The notes: generated by a model from the letters alone, not told the origin. A stretch of 64,000 bases of DNA from Lucinisca nassula (GCA_963580285.1 OY757010.1:217354204-217418203), one strand, 5' to 3'. Shown: positions 52,629 to 64,000, numbered from the stretch's first letter. Numbers and translations: made by a program.

Positions 52629-53716
52629 GTGAGTATTGTTTAGTTCATATGAGTAGCTTCATTCTGATATTGACTTGTAAACATATATATTGGAAAATGT
52701 GAAAATACTTGCAATGATGTATATTAATCTGTCAATCCAGTGACAAGTATATGAAATAATAACATAGGCTGTCGCTGAGCGGGTATTGTAGTCCTTCACA
52801 AGCCATCTATGAAAGATTTAACCTCATTAGAGTCACAGATATCTAAGAGTTTTTGTAGTTAAAAAAAAAAATTGTAGATATTCTGCAGTTTGAAAAGTTG
52901 AATAAATTCTGAAATTGAGGCTTGCCAATAAAATCACTTCTTCAGTTTTATTTACTCATAATCTATGGTAGCATGGTCAAGGTCACAGACTAGAAATTTT
53001 AATAATTAAGATTTTTTAGATGTCGTATTTTCTTACAGAGGGATTTAGTTCATAGTTGTTGTGATGATAAATATAATTAGTATCTCCAGCTATGCTAATG
53101 GCCTCAAAGACACATTCCGGGGCGAGCCTTTCTGTCTGATGACAGCTCTTGTTAGTTTACTCATAGCATAATGGTAGCAGTCAGTAAATAAGTACTTCTA
53201 GATTGTCTAGTGGGCAGTCAAAAATGTAATACTGAGCAAAATGGAATTTCTAGGAATGCAATGCAACAATTGATAGTTTGATTCAAGTTAACTGAGACAT
53301 TTGTAACCAGCAAAAGTGAATACACGTGAACACTATCAACTGATAGCTAACATCTTCATGCATAGCTTCATTCTAGTATTGGCTTTTAAACACAATGAAA
53401 AATGTGAAAATACTTGCAATGATGTGTATTATTCTGTCAATCCAATGACAAGTACATGATATAATAACTTAAGTTGTTTCTGAGCAGGTATTGTTGTCCT
53501 TCACTAGCCATCTATGAAAGATTTAACTCATTAGAGTCACAGATACACAGATATCTAAGAAATTTTGTAGTTAAAAAAAAAAAAAAAAGGAATGTTGACT
53601 GAAACCAGAAACTGCTAAGTTCTACAATTTTACTTTAATATCAGAAAAGTAAAAAGCATTCTTAAGGTTATAGCCAGAAATTGAAGCTTGCCAATGAAAT
53701 CTCATCCTACGTTTTT

Positions 53717-56700
53717 GTCGCACCTGTTTTAGCAGGAAGACATAGGCGTGCAAGTTTCCGTCAGTTCTTCTGTCCGTCCATTCGTTCATTTGTCTGGTTG
53801 TCCGTCCGTCTTTTCCGTCAACATTTTACACTGGGTGTCTTGTCATCGCAACCCCTCCTACAGTTTCATACCGATTATTTTGAAACTTTGGGTGTGTTTT
53901 TGCTATGGTATTAGGATGCGCATGTGGTTTGGACTTTATCGTCTTATCAATTTTTGTCACTTTTTCCACATTGTGAACTTTAATAGTCATTTTTAACCTA
54001 CAATTGATATATGATAGGTACCTCTTGTCATCGAAACTCCTCTTACAGTTTTATACCAATCATTTTGAAACTTTGCGTTTGCTTTCACCATGGTTTGAGG
54101 ATGTGCATGTGGTTTCGACATAATTCTCAGAATATTTTTTTTCACTTTTTGCACATTATGAACTTCGCCATTTTTATGCTTTAGTTGATATATAATAGGT
54201 ACCTCTTGTCATGGCAACTCCTCTTACAGTTTTATATTGATCATTTTGAAACTTTGTGTGTGTTTTTGCTATGGTATGAGGATGTGCATGTGGTTTGGAC
54301 TTTAACTTCGGATCAATTTTATCACTTTTTCCACATTGTGAACTTAGTCATTTTTAACCTTCAATTGATATATGATAGGTACCTCTTGTCATCGCAACTC
54401 CTCTTACAGTTTTATACCAATCATTTTGAAACTTTGCATGTGCTTTTGCCATGGTATGAGGATGTGCATGTGATTTCGACATAATTCTCAGAATATTTTA
54501 TTTCGCTTTTTGCGCATTGTGAACTTACTCATTTTTAAGCTTCAATTGATATACAGGAGGTACCTCTTTGTCACCGCAACTCCTCTTACAGTTTTATACT
54601 TAACATTTTCAAACTTTGCATGTGTTTTTGCCATGGCATGAGGCCCTGCATGTGGTTTGGACTTAATCTTCGGATCAATTTTTGTCACTTTTTAGCTCAC
54701 CTGAGCACGAAGTGCTCAAGGTGAGCTTTTGTGATCGGTCTTTGTCCGTCGTCCGTGCGTGCGTCCGTCCGTCGTCAATTTTGCTTTAAACAACTTCTTC
54801 TCCAAAACTGCTGGACAGATTTTGAAATAATTTCACAGGAATATTCCTTGGGTGACCCTCTACCAAAATTGCTCAATCGTTCCGCTCGTGTGAACAAGAT
54901 GGCCACCAGAGCTAAAAATAGAAAAACCTATAAACGACTTCTCCTCCTTAACCAGTGCAAGGATTTTGATATAATTTCACAGGAAGATTCCTTGGGTGAC
55001 CCTCTACCAAAATTGCTCAAATTGTTCCGCTCAGGTGAACAAGATGGCCGCCAGAGCTAAAAATAGAAAAACCTTTAAACGACTTCTTCTCCTTAACCAG
55101 TGGATGGATTTTGAAATTATTACACAGGAATGTTCCTTTGGTACCCCTCAACTAAAATTGCTCAAACCGTTCTACTCGGGTGAACAAAATGGCCGCCAGA
55201 GCTAAAAATAGAAAAACCTTTAAATGACTTCTTCTACTTAACCAGTGGATGGATTTCGAAATTACTTCACAGGAAAGTTCCTTGGGTGACCCTCTACCAA
55301 AATTGCTCAAAATGTTCCGATTGGGTGAACAAGATGGCCACCAGAGCTAAAAATAGAAAAACCTTTAAACGAATTCTTCTCCTTAACTAGTGGATGGATT
55401 TTTAAATTACTTCACAGGAATGTTCCTTGGGTGACCCTCTACCAAAATTGCTCAAACCGTTCTGCTCGGGTGAATAAGATGGCCGCCAGAGCTAAAAATA
55501 GAATAACCTTTAAACGACTTTTTCTCCTTAACCAGTGGATGGATTTTGAAATTATTTCACTGGAATGTTCCTTGGGTGACCCTTTACCAAAATTGCTCAA
55601 AATGTTCCGCTCTGGTGAATAAGATGGCCCCCACCCACCTAAAAACAGAAAAACCTTTAAACGACTTCTTCTCCTTAACTAGTGGATGGATTTTGAAATT
55701 ACTTCACAGGAATGTTCCTTGGGTGACCCTCTACCAAAATTGCTCAAACCGTTCCGCTTGGGTGAACAAGATGGCCACCAGAGCTAAAAATAGAATAACC
55801 TTTAAACCACTTTTTCTCCTTAACCAGTGGATGAATTTTGAAATTATTTAACTGGAATGTTCCTTGGGTGACCCTTTACCAAAATTGCTCAAACCGTTCC
55901 GCTCTGGTGAACAAGATGGCTGCCAGAGCTAAAAATAGAAGAATCTTTAAATGACTTCTTCTCCTTAACCAGTGAATGGATTTTGAAATTATTTCACAGG
56001 AATGTTCCTTGGGTGATCCTCTACCAAAATTGCTCACCCCGTTCCGCTCTGGTGAACAAGATAGGCTGCCAGAGCTAAAAATAGAAAAAACCTTTAAACG
56101 ACTTCTTCTCCTTGACCAGTGGATGGATTAGGAAATTATTTGACAGGAATGAGGTTTGAGGTTTTTAGCTGTGGTGGCCATCATGCTCAGTTAAGCAAAA
56201 TATTTCTAGCAATTTTGTTAGAGGGTCACTCATGGAACATTCGTATAAAATTGCTTCCTTTTAGAGACAGATGGCTTTTGAAAGTTTTGGCCCCCACCCA
56301 CCTTGGCTGCAAGGTGCTTCTACAGGAGTATTGGTAAACCACTTTGGAGGTCTTAGCCTGTCCAGGCAAAGTGGTGCGAGTGGAACCATCTGTGCATTTA
56401 AACCCCATTGGTTTCATATGGCGGCAGGGATTGAGATGTCATTTCATCAAAAATGACTTCTACATGTACGACTCAAAATGACTTCTGCTCCTAAACAGGC
56501 AGACTGATTTTGAATTAATTTCACAGAAATGGTCTTTGGATCCAACCAAAATTGCTCAAACCCTCCACACCACCATATATTACCCACAATTCTGTTTGTA
56601 CAATATGGATCAGGTGAGCGATCCAGGGCCATCATGGCCCTCTTGTTCTACATTAGTTAACCTTCAGTTGATATATGATAGGTACCTGGTCATCGCAACT

Positions 56701-56979
56701 CCTCTTACAGTTTTATACTAATCATTTTGAAACTTAGCTTGTGTTTTCTCCATGATATGAGGATGTTCATATGCTTTGGATATAATTCTTGGATAATTTT
56801 TTTTAGTTCATTTTATCACATTGTGAAATTAGTCAGTTTTTTACCTCACATATATAGGCTATGGATTCTTCTCAAAGCCCTATATTCATCTCTTCTGCCT
56901 TAAATAAACTTTTATTTTTTGTGTTGGGCAGGTAGGGAGCAGGTGCGACATCAACTTCACTGAAGTTGAATTTCTGGTA
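53717..56979 (+). mobile_element. Element with 181-bp units, split by another element
   Basis: It opens gtcgcacctgttttagcagg and ends gggagcaggtgcgacatcaa. Five units about 181 bp apart carry ctcctcttacagttttatac, cattttgaaactttgcatgt, tatgaggatgtgcatgtggt, and tgatatatgataggtacctc. It is inserted in copy 2 of the tandem-duplicated intron unit. The element at 54694-56647 is nested inside it. Confidence 0.72.
54694..56647 (+). mobile_element. Nested Helitron-like element with 146-bp units
   Basis: It opens with the stem-loop agctcacctgagcacgaagt-gctcaaggtgagc, then gtccgtcgtccgtgcgtgcg. Nine units about 146 bp apart carry cttctccttaaccagtggat, ttcacaggaatgttccttgg, gtgaccctctaccaaaattg, and acaagatggccgccagagct. 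It ends with the palindrome gggccatcatggccctcttg. No target duplication is visible. Confidence 0.78.
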
Positions 56980-57917
56980 TTTAATCTTAAGCTATGGTAG
57001 CAAGGTCAAGGTCACAGACTAGAAATTTTATATTAAAGATTTTTTAGATGTCATATTTTCCAAACCAATGGATTTAGTTCATAGTTGGTATGATGATGGA
57101 TTTATTAGACACTATCTCCATCTATGTTAATGGCCTCGAAGACACATTCTGGGGCGAGCCTTTCTGTCTGATGACAGCTCTTGTTAGTTTACCCTTAGCT
57201 ATGGTATCAGTCAGTAAATAAGTACTTCTATATTGTCTAGTGGGCAGTCAAAAATGTAATACTGAGCAAAATGGAATTTCTAGGAATGCAATGCAACAAT
57301 TGATAGTTTGATTCAAGTTAACTCACTTAACTGAGACAGATGTAACCAGCAAAAGTGAATACATGCGAACACTATCAACTGATAGCTAACATCTTCATGC
57401 ATAGCTTCATTCTAGTATTGGCTTTTAAACACTTTGAAAAAGGTGAAAATACTTGCAATGATGTATATTAATCTGTCAATCCAATGACAAGTACATGATA
57501 TAATAACGTAAGTTGTTTCTGAGCAGGTATTGTTGTCCTTCACTAGCCATCGATGAAAGATTTAACTCAGTTAGAGTCACAGATATCTAAGAATTTATGA
57601 AGGTTAAAGATAAAAACAACAACAACAAAAAAAAAAAAGAATGCAAGCTGAAACCAGAAACTGCTAAGTTCTACAATTTTTCTCTATAAAAAAGTTAAAA
57701 ACATTCTTAAGGTTGATCAGAACATTAATTGAAGCTTGCCAATAAATTATCATCGTAAAAATTTAGAGAGGCAGTGAATACACACAAAAAGCTCAACTGA
57801 TAGCAAACATCTAGCTAAACAACTAGCATAGGGATCAGTTTATACTGTTTAGGTGAGCATGAACCAGATAAGACGGAAGAAACACAACCCGCCTCTTAGC
57901 AGGCTATCATACCAGGT

Positions 57918-58150
57918 TTCAGGCCTCCGTGGCCTAGTGAATAAAGGCACTGACTCTTAATCATTAGGTGTCGCACCGCTGTGGGTTCGAGCCTTGCTCG
58001 GGTCACATGTGAGACGCCAAGTTCTGCAACGGAAGGTCAAGTGGTTTTTCTCCGGGTACTCCTGTTTTTGCCCACCTTTGCTTAACAATCGGCTCGATAT
58101 GAGTGAAATAATCTTGAAAGGCCTGTAAAACCAACCCCCCCCCCCCCTAA
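57918..58150 (+). mobile_element. tRNA-derived SINE family S3
   Basis: It has ggcctccgtggcctagtgaa, gtgggttcgagccttgctcg, the body acgccaagttctgcaacgga and the tail gagtgaaataatcttgaaag, then C and A runs. Other copies are 33412-33603, 45928-46118, 16012-16203 and 16295-16445, with a 3' piece at 17652-17740. Confidence 0.82.
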
Positions 58151-58227
58151 AAAAAAATCATGCCAGGTTTCCAGCAAAGAAGATACATACATATAAAACA
58201 TCTAGGCCCAGTTAAAAACAAACTCAG

Positions 58228-58363
58228 GCTTTAGATGGGCTGCATGATGCTTCCATGCAGAGCTGAAACCGACCGCACATGGGTACTGTTAAACCGCTTA
58301 GAGGATCTAAGCCTGCCCAGGCAAAGCAGTGCTAGTTGGACCGTCCATGCTTATAAACCCTAT
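58228..58363 (+). mobile_element. SINE family S1, partial
   Basis: Only the middle is present, from gatgggctgcatgatgcttc to catgcttataaaccctat. It stops exactly where the exon T duplicate begins. A second partial copy is at 56284-56455, and a 3' tail piece at 21054-21126. Confidence 0.7.
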
Positions 58364-58479
58364 ATGTTTATGCCAAAGATAGAGAGCTGAGATAATGAGT
58401 TGGTGAAAAAATATCCCATCGCTAATGTCCCAGGTGATAGATACTAGTAAACTCAGGGATAATCTTGATTTTTCAAACA
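58364..58479 (+). pseudogene. Broken duplicate of the 3' part of exon T
   Basis: The sequence copies 52514-52628 of exon T together with the start of its intron, including the donor text cagtgagtattg. It keeps MFMPKIE but then has a TGA in place of the Trp codon of ENWDN, a 1-bp net insertion (116 versus 115 bp) and further stops, so it cannot code. It lies within the tandem copies of the downstream intron. Its left edge abuts a partial SINE (58228-58363). This is a segmental duplicate, not a retrocopy, because intron sequence is included. Confidence 0.9.
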
Positions 58480-58561
58480 GTGAGTATTGTTTAGTTCACA
58501 TGCGTAACTTCATTAGAATAAAGAACTGATATTGACTTTTAAACATATATTAAAAAATGTT

Positions 58562-58869
58562 TTTGTTTGTTTGATTGATTGGAGGTTTATTGTCCCCGTC
58601 AACACTGTAAAGGTCATTTTGGAGACGTTGCTTCCAATTTTGTGGGACTTTTACTCGACATTGAGATGAAATGACATCTCAAGCCCTGTTGCCCAATGAA
58701 ACCAATAGGGGTCATAAGCATAGGCAGTCCGACACGTGCGCACCGCTTTGCCGGGGCAGGCTTAGATCCTCTAAGCGGTTTACCAGTACTCGTGTGCAGG
58801 TCAGATTCAGCTCTGCGTGGCAGCATCATGCAGCCCATATATTTCTTCAAGCCCCGATTGGGCGGGGGC
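58562..58869 (-). mobile_element. SINE family S1, 9-bp target duplication
   Basis: It is full length on the - strand. Attaaaaaa flanks it at 58549-58557 and 58872-58880. It sits in the tandem-duplicated intron unit, just after the broken exon T copy. Confidence 0.82.
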
Positions 58870-59430
58870 CCATTAAAAAAAGTGAAAATACTTGCAATGA
58901 TGTAACTTATTCTGTCAATCCAATGACAAGTACATGATATAATAACATAGGCTGTTGCTGAGCAGGTATTGTTGTCCTTCACAAGCCATCATGAAAGATC
59001 TAACCACCTTGGAGTCGAAGCTATCTAAGAATTTTTGTAGATAAAAAAAAAAAAGTAGATATTCTGCAGTTTGAAAAGTTATTAAATTCTTAAGGTGAGT
59101 GCCAGAAATTGAAGCTTGCCAATAAAATCGCATCATAAGTTTTATTTACTCTTAAGCTATGGTAGCAAGGTCAAGGTAACAGACTAGAAATTTTATAATT
59201 ATAATTAAGATTTTTTAGATGTCAAATTTTCCAAACAGGGATTTAGTTCATAGTTGGTATGATGATAGATTTATTAGACAATATCTCCACCTAAGCTAAT
59301 GGCCTCAAAGACACTTTCCCAGGTGAGCTTTTCTATCTGATGATAGCTCTTGTTAGTTTACCCTAAGCTATGGTAGCAGTCAGTAAATAAGTACTTCTAT
59401 ATTGTCTAGTGGGCAGTCAAAAATGTAATA

Positions 59431-60504
59431 CACCTGGACCTCGTTATAGCACGATTCGTTACAGCACGAATTCGGATATAATACGGTTTTGGTTTGGACC
59501 CCAAATTTTCCCATACTAACATTTTTACATATTATCCAAGGATTGTATCAGGTTTTAAGCACAACAACTTTATTTTCCTCACACTTTTGACTGCGGTAAT
59601 ACGGTAGCTAACACGGTTTATAACGGTACTTTTGATATTTATTGCAGGCCTCCAGCAGAGTTGAATACTTGTTTAGCTTGACATGCATGATAAACATGAA
59701 CTGCCATCGGCACAATCAAAAGTGTTGGCTTAGTGAGATAAAGAGATTATAGAATTCAGTTACGCAACCGGAAAAAAATATTTATCACGCTCTGTTAAGG
59801 ATCACTGCTCAGCAGAAATATTAAACATCGATGCAGACGATGTGATCGGTCAACTGCAATAAAACTCATTTTCTAGAGCCGCATGAAAAAGAAAGTCAAA
59901 TTTATTCCAGCTTAAAAGCAAATGATAAAACATATCCAAGATCGATTTTCGCGGTAAAAAAATCATTCAAAGTTCATGTGCGACATTAAAAATCATTTCA
60001 AATGGCTATAAATATTAAGGGTAAGACATTTCAAGGGAAGTAATTCAAATTTCTTGTAAGCGTTGGTCATTGTTCGGTTCCGAACCCTAACCCGGTAATT
60101 TCACCATTGAAATGTATTAACGGTACTGTAGTTCGGTATGGTTCCGGACGCTCAGTTACAACAAAATTAGCCGGGAACCAGCTATCAAAATGGCGTCATA
60201 CTCGCTGTCAGATCGGACGATTTCTGGATGTGAAACATGGTTTATCAGCTGGTTTCGATTAAAGTGACTTGTTTGACTTGATGGGCCGTGGTATTTACTG
60301 CCATTGATTAGTTCTAAACACATTTTAGTCGGGAAATACGGTCATTAACCGGACCGCACATCATCTTGTTTGGGAAACTATTGATCACCATTGTGTCAAT
60401 GGTTGATCTGTGACAAATACGGTCGGCGTTTATAACACGATTCGGTTAACTAACACGGTCCGTTGGTTGGACCCGGAGTTCCGTGTTATAACGAGGTTGA
60501 GGTG
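59431..60504. mobile_element. TA-flanked pogo/mariner-like non-autonomous element (1074 bp)
   Basis: The termini are inverted: CACCTGGACCTCGTTATAGC at the left and, read on the other strand, CACCTCAACCTCGTTATAAC at the right. TA is duplicated at 59429-59430 and 60505-60506. Other copies of the host tandem unit read aatgtaatactgagc without the insert, giving the empty site directly. The interior has no long ORF but many internal TAACACGGT-like motifs. TIR style and TA target fit the IS630-Tc1-mariner superfamily, pogo/Tigger-like (inference). No transposase is visible. Confidence 0.88.
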
Positions 60505-61548
60505 TACTGAGCAAAATGGAATTTCTAGGAATGCAATGCAACAATTGATAGTTTGATTCAAGTTTACAGAGGCATTTGTAACCAGCAAATGTGAATACAC
60601 ACGAACACTATCAAGTATCAACTGATAGCTAACATCTTGATGCATAGCTTCATTCTGGTATTGGCTTTTAAACACATTGAAAAAGGTGAAAATACTTGCA
60701 ATGATGTGTATTATTCTGTCAATCCAATGACAAGTACATGATATAATAACGTAAGTTGTTTCTGAGCAGGTATTGTAGTCCTTCACAAGCCATCTATGAA
60801 AGATTTATAGATCTTATTAGAGTCACAGATATCTAAGAATTTTTGTAGGTAAAAAATAATGTAGGCTGAAACCAAAAACGGCTTAATTTTACAATTTTAC
60901 AAAACAGAAAATTAAAAAGCATTCTAAAGGTTACAGCTGGTAATTGAACTTGCCAATAAAATCTCACCCTAAGTTTTATTTACACTTAAGCTTTGGTAGC
61001 AAGGTCAAGGTAACAGACTAGAAATTTTATATTTAAGATTTTTTAGATCTCATATTTTATAAACCGATGGATTTAGTTCATAGTTGGTATGATGATAGAT
61101 TTATTAGATAATATCTGCAGCTATGCTAAATGGCCTCAAAGACACTTTCCCAGGTGAGCTTTTCTACCTGATGACAGCTCTTGTTAGTTTACCCTTAGCT
61201 ATGGTAGCAGTCAGTCAGTAAGTACTTCTATATTGTCTAGTGGGCAGTCAAAAGTGTGATTCTGAGCAGAATGGAAATTCTAGGAATGCAATGCAACAAC
61301 TGCTGATAGTTTGATTCAAGTTAACAGTGACATTTGTAACCAGCAAAAGTGAATACACACGAACACTATCAACTGATAGCTAACATCAAGACACATAGCT
61401 TCATTCTGGTATTGGCTTTTAAACACATTGAAAAATGTGAAAATACTTGCAATGATGTGTATTATTCTGTCAATCCAATGACAACTACATGATATGATTA
61501 CTTAAGTTGTTTCTGAGCAGGTATTGTTGTCCTTCACAAGCCATCTAA

Positions 61549-61824
61549 GTCGATTTAGTTTTGCTGGATTTCAGCAGAGCTTTCGACAAGGTGAACCATT
61601 TGAAATTGATTTTTAAACTTTCAACCCACGGGGTCCAAGGCAGAACCCTCAAATGGATCAGCTCCTTCCTAGGGGGTCGAACCCAGGCTGTAGTGCTCGA
61701 GGGGAAATGTTCATCAGAAATACCCATCACATCAGGCGTGCCACAGGGCTCAGTCTTGGGCCCACTTCTCTTCTTGCTCTACATAAATGACCTCCCGGAA
61801 AACATTCAATCCCAGGTCAGGTTA
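61549..61824 (+). pseudogene. Fragment of non-LTR retrotransposon reverse transcriptase
   Basis: The frame reads [20 protein letters not shown], then [20 protein letters not shown] and [30 protein letters not shown](K/R)AFDKV holds the catalytic Asp of RT domain 3 (motif A) and [20 protein letters not shown] is the motif before the YADD box, as in CR1/Jockey-type LINEs. It lacks the YADD box, endonuclease and both ends, so it is non-functional. It abuts a truncated intron unit on the left and a Helitron-like 5' end on the right. Confidence 0.9.
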
Positions 61825-61825
61825 T

Positions 61826-63735
61826 TAGCTCACCTGAGCCGAAGGCTCATGTGAGGTATTAGTATACCACGAGCCGGCGTCCGTCGTCCACACTTTCAAC
61901 GAAGTATATCTCTGGAACCAGTGGGCCGGCCTTGATCAAATTTCCTATGAACCATCATCAGGTAGGGGGAAAGGCTGTATTAGGTTTTCGTGCAGATCGG
62001 ATGAGAACTCTGGTTGCCACAGCAACAAAGAGCTCCCATAGGCTTAACATAGGAAAAAGCTTGTCATCACTCTAGCTCCGTCAATTTTTTTCTGATCGAC
62101 TTCATTCTTGCAGATAACGAGGACAGGCATGAAATCTCGATCAAGTTCGATTTTGGGCTGAATCGGATTATTCACTCAGGAGTTACGTGCCCTTGAGCGT
62201 TCTTAACATAGGAAAAAGCTTGTCATCACTCTAGCTCCGTCATTTTTTTTCTGATCGACTTCATTCTTGCAGATAAAGAGGACAGGCATGAAATCTCGAT
62301 CAAGTTCGATTTTGGGCTGAATCGGATTATTCACTCAGGAGTTACGTGCCCTTGAGCGTTGAAAAAATTGCCTATTGACTTAACATGGGGAGAATGTTGT
62401 CATCACCGTAGCTGCTTCAATTATTTTCAGATTGGCTTTAATCTTGCAGATAACCAGCACAGCCATGACATCTCGGTCAAGTTCGATAACTGGCAGAATC
62501 GGATCATTCACTTAGGAGTTACCTGCCCTTGTGTGTTTTTGCATTAGGGTTAATGGGAATTTCAAAAATGTGTATCTTAAAGACTACTTGGCCAACTTTG
62601 ATCAAATTTCATGTGTCGCATTATTGGGCAAGTGGAAAGGCTTCATTAGGTTTTCAGGCAGATCTGAGTGGAACTCTGGTTGCCATGGCAACATCTAGCT
62701 CCCATAGACTTCACATAGGAAAAAGCTTGTCATCACTCTAGCTCCATCAATTTTTTTCTGATCGACTTCATTCTTGCAGATAACCAGTACAGGCATAAGA
62801 TCTCGATCAAGTTCGATTTTGGGCCGAATCGGATTATTTGCCTTGGAGTTACCTGCCCTTGAGCATAAAAAAAAACGTTGTGACCACGATAGCAACTTTA
62901 TTTTTATTCAGATCAGCTTCAAACTTGCAGGTAACGTGGACAGGCATAAAATCTCAGTTAAGTTCGAATCGGAATATTGACCTCGGAGTTACATGACCTT
63001 GAGCGACAAAAAATTTGCCCATAGACTTTACATAGGGAAAATGTTGTGACTACGATAGCGACTTGAATTTTTTTCAGATCAGCTTCAAACTTGCAGGTAA
63101 CGTGGACAGAGATAAAATCTCGGTTAAGTTCGATTTTGGGCCGAATCGGATTATTTGCCTTGGAGTTACCTGCCCTTGAGCATAAAAAAATACGTTGTGA
63201 CCACGATAGCAACTTTATTTTTATTCATATCAGCTTCAAACTTGCAGGTAACGAGGACAGGCATAAAATCTCGGTTAAGTTCAATTTTGGGCCGAATCGG
63301 AATATTGACCTCGGAGTTACGTGACCTTGAGCGACAAAAAATTTGCCCATAGACTTAATTAGGGAAAATGTTGCGACTACGATAGCGACTTGAATTTTTT
63401 TTCAGATCAGCTTCAAACTTGCAGGTAACGAGGACAGACATAAAATCTCGGTTAAGTTCGATTTTGGGCCGAATCGGAATATTTGCCTTGGAGTTACCTG
63501 CCCTTGAGCATAAAAAAAATAGGTTGTGACCACGATAGCAACTTTATTTTTATTCATATTAGCTTCAAACTTGCAGGTAACGAGGACAGGCATAAAATCT
63601 CGGTTAAGTTCGATTTTTGGCCGAATCGGAATATTGACCATTGACCTCGGAGTTACGTGACCTTGAGACAAAAAAATTTGCCCATAGACTTAACGTAGGG
63701 AAAATGTTGTGACAGAAATAGCGACTTGAATTTTT
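61826..63735 (+). mobile_element. Helitron-like element with about 165-bp units
   Basis: It opens tagctcacctgagccgaagg-ctcatgtgagg and has gtccgtcgtcc. About ten units carry cagcttcaaacttgcaggta, acgaggacaggcataaaatc, tcggttaagttcgattttgg and gccgaatcggaatattgacc. The next copy starts at 63736. Confidence 0.7.
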
Positions 63736-64000
63736 AGCTCACCTGAGCCAAAGGCTCCAGTGAGCCGATAGTATACCAAGGCTCCGGAGTCCGTCGTCTG
63801 TCGTCCGTCCATCCGTCGTCCACACTTTCAATGAAGCATATCTCAGAAGGCAGTCGACCAATCTTGTTTAAATTTTATGTGTAGCACCATTGGGCAAGGG
63901 GAAAGGCTGCATTAGGTTTTGGAGCTAGTCTGGTTCATTTGTTCCTTCATTCTTCTTTCTCTCCATATAGAGATAATAGACCAATGTTAAATTTTTAATC
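63736..64000 (+). mobile_element. Helitron-like element, 5' end, cut by the window edge
   Basis: It has the stem-loop agctcacctgagccaaaggc-tccagtgagc, then gtccgtccatccgtcgtcca and the first unit text tctcagaaggcagtcgacca. Confidence 0.6.

Larger units (their letters stand above)
52660..61546 (+). repeat. Tandem duplication array of an intron unit (about 700-770 bp, six copies)
   Basis: The text around tgaaaatacttgcaatgatg recurs at about 52702, 53406, 57444, 58883, 60688 and 61439. Each copy is followed by the same order of blocks: tgtcaatcca-tgacaag, ccttcacaagccatc, gcttgccaataaaat, gatttagttcatag, gacagctcttgttag and gaatgcaatgcaac. Copies are full, interrupted by transposons (53717-56979; 59431-60504) or truncated (the sixth stops at 61546). 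After removing insertions the unit is about 700-770 bp. The array arose from the intron after exon T, and one copy also carries part of exon T. Confidence 0.9.

Noticed and set aside
54731..55851. Several 60-110 codon open frames with similar proteins in a row
   Set aside because: They are frames through the 146-bp tandem repeat units of an array element. The similarity comes from the DNA repeat; there is no start, splice or codon-bias evidence.

Overview
The window is a stretch of animal nuclear DNA carrying one large, intron-rich protein gene on the + strand, embedded in dense transposon debris. The protein is a member of the PRRC2 (BAT2, proline-rich coiled-coil 2) family. Twenty exons between 1563 and 52628 join with GT-AG junctions and compatible phases into one open frame of 4552 nt (about 1517 residues). 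The frame contains the PRRC2 hallmarks in family order: a GGW...EIDYSEKLVFSDDEEEG block, an E/R-rich coiled coil, LPPRFQKQ, a KRRR-SDVSGDE block, RGG boxes, NEEWETASESSD, KKSFSSQRP and DALANIDINNYASVVVIDD. The N-terminus with its promoter and the C-terminus with its 3' UTR lie outside the window. The intron repeats (several tRNA-derived SINEs, palindromic MITEs, arrays of 145-180 bp units with stem-loop ends) are the kind found in bivalve mollusc genomes. I infer a lophotrochozoan, most likely a bivalve; this rests on recalled resemblance, not a search.

Layout. 1-1562 is upstream intron or flank with repeats. 1563-19978 holds exons A-H: a Pro/Gly-rich start, the acidic SDDEEE block and the coiled coil. 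19979-26414 is an intron filled with array-type elements, including a 146-bp satellite of about 14 units. 26415-34404 holds exons I-M (LPPRF, acidic and charged K/D/E/R-rich segments). 34405-41377 is another array-filled intron. 41378-52628 holds exons N-T (RGG boxes, the WETASESSD block and the NNYAS block). 52629-61546 is an intron region built from about six tandem copies of a 700-770 bp unit. One copy still carries a broken duplicate of the 3' part of exon T (58364-58479). The unit array is interrupted by a TA-flanked pogo/mariner-like element and by nested array elements. 61549-61824 is a fragment of a non-LTR retrotransposon reverse transcriptase, and the rest is array-type repeat.

Family knowledge: PRRC2 proteins are large, disordered, RNA-associated cytoplasmic proteins linked to translation initiation and stress granules. 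Nothing prokaryotic, no CRISPR, and no second host gene was seen on either strand. The most interesting material is the repeat biology. It includes four sequence-distinct MITE families flanked by TTAA, two insertions of one family ending exactly 25 nt before different PRRC2 exons, and array elements sharing an architecture across unrelated families. Several insertions have pre-insertion sites that can be read from paralogous copies, and an exon is flanked by SINEs in inverted orientation.
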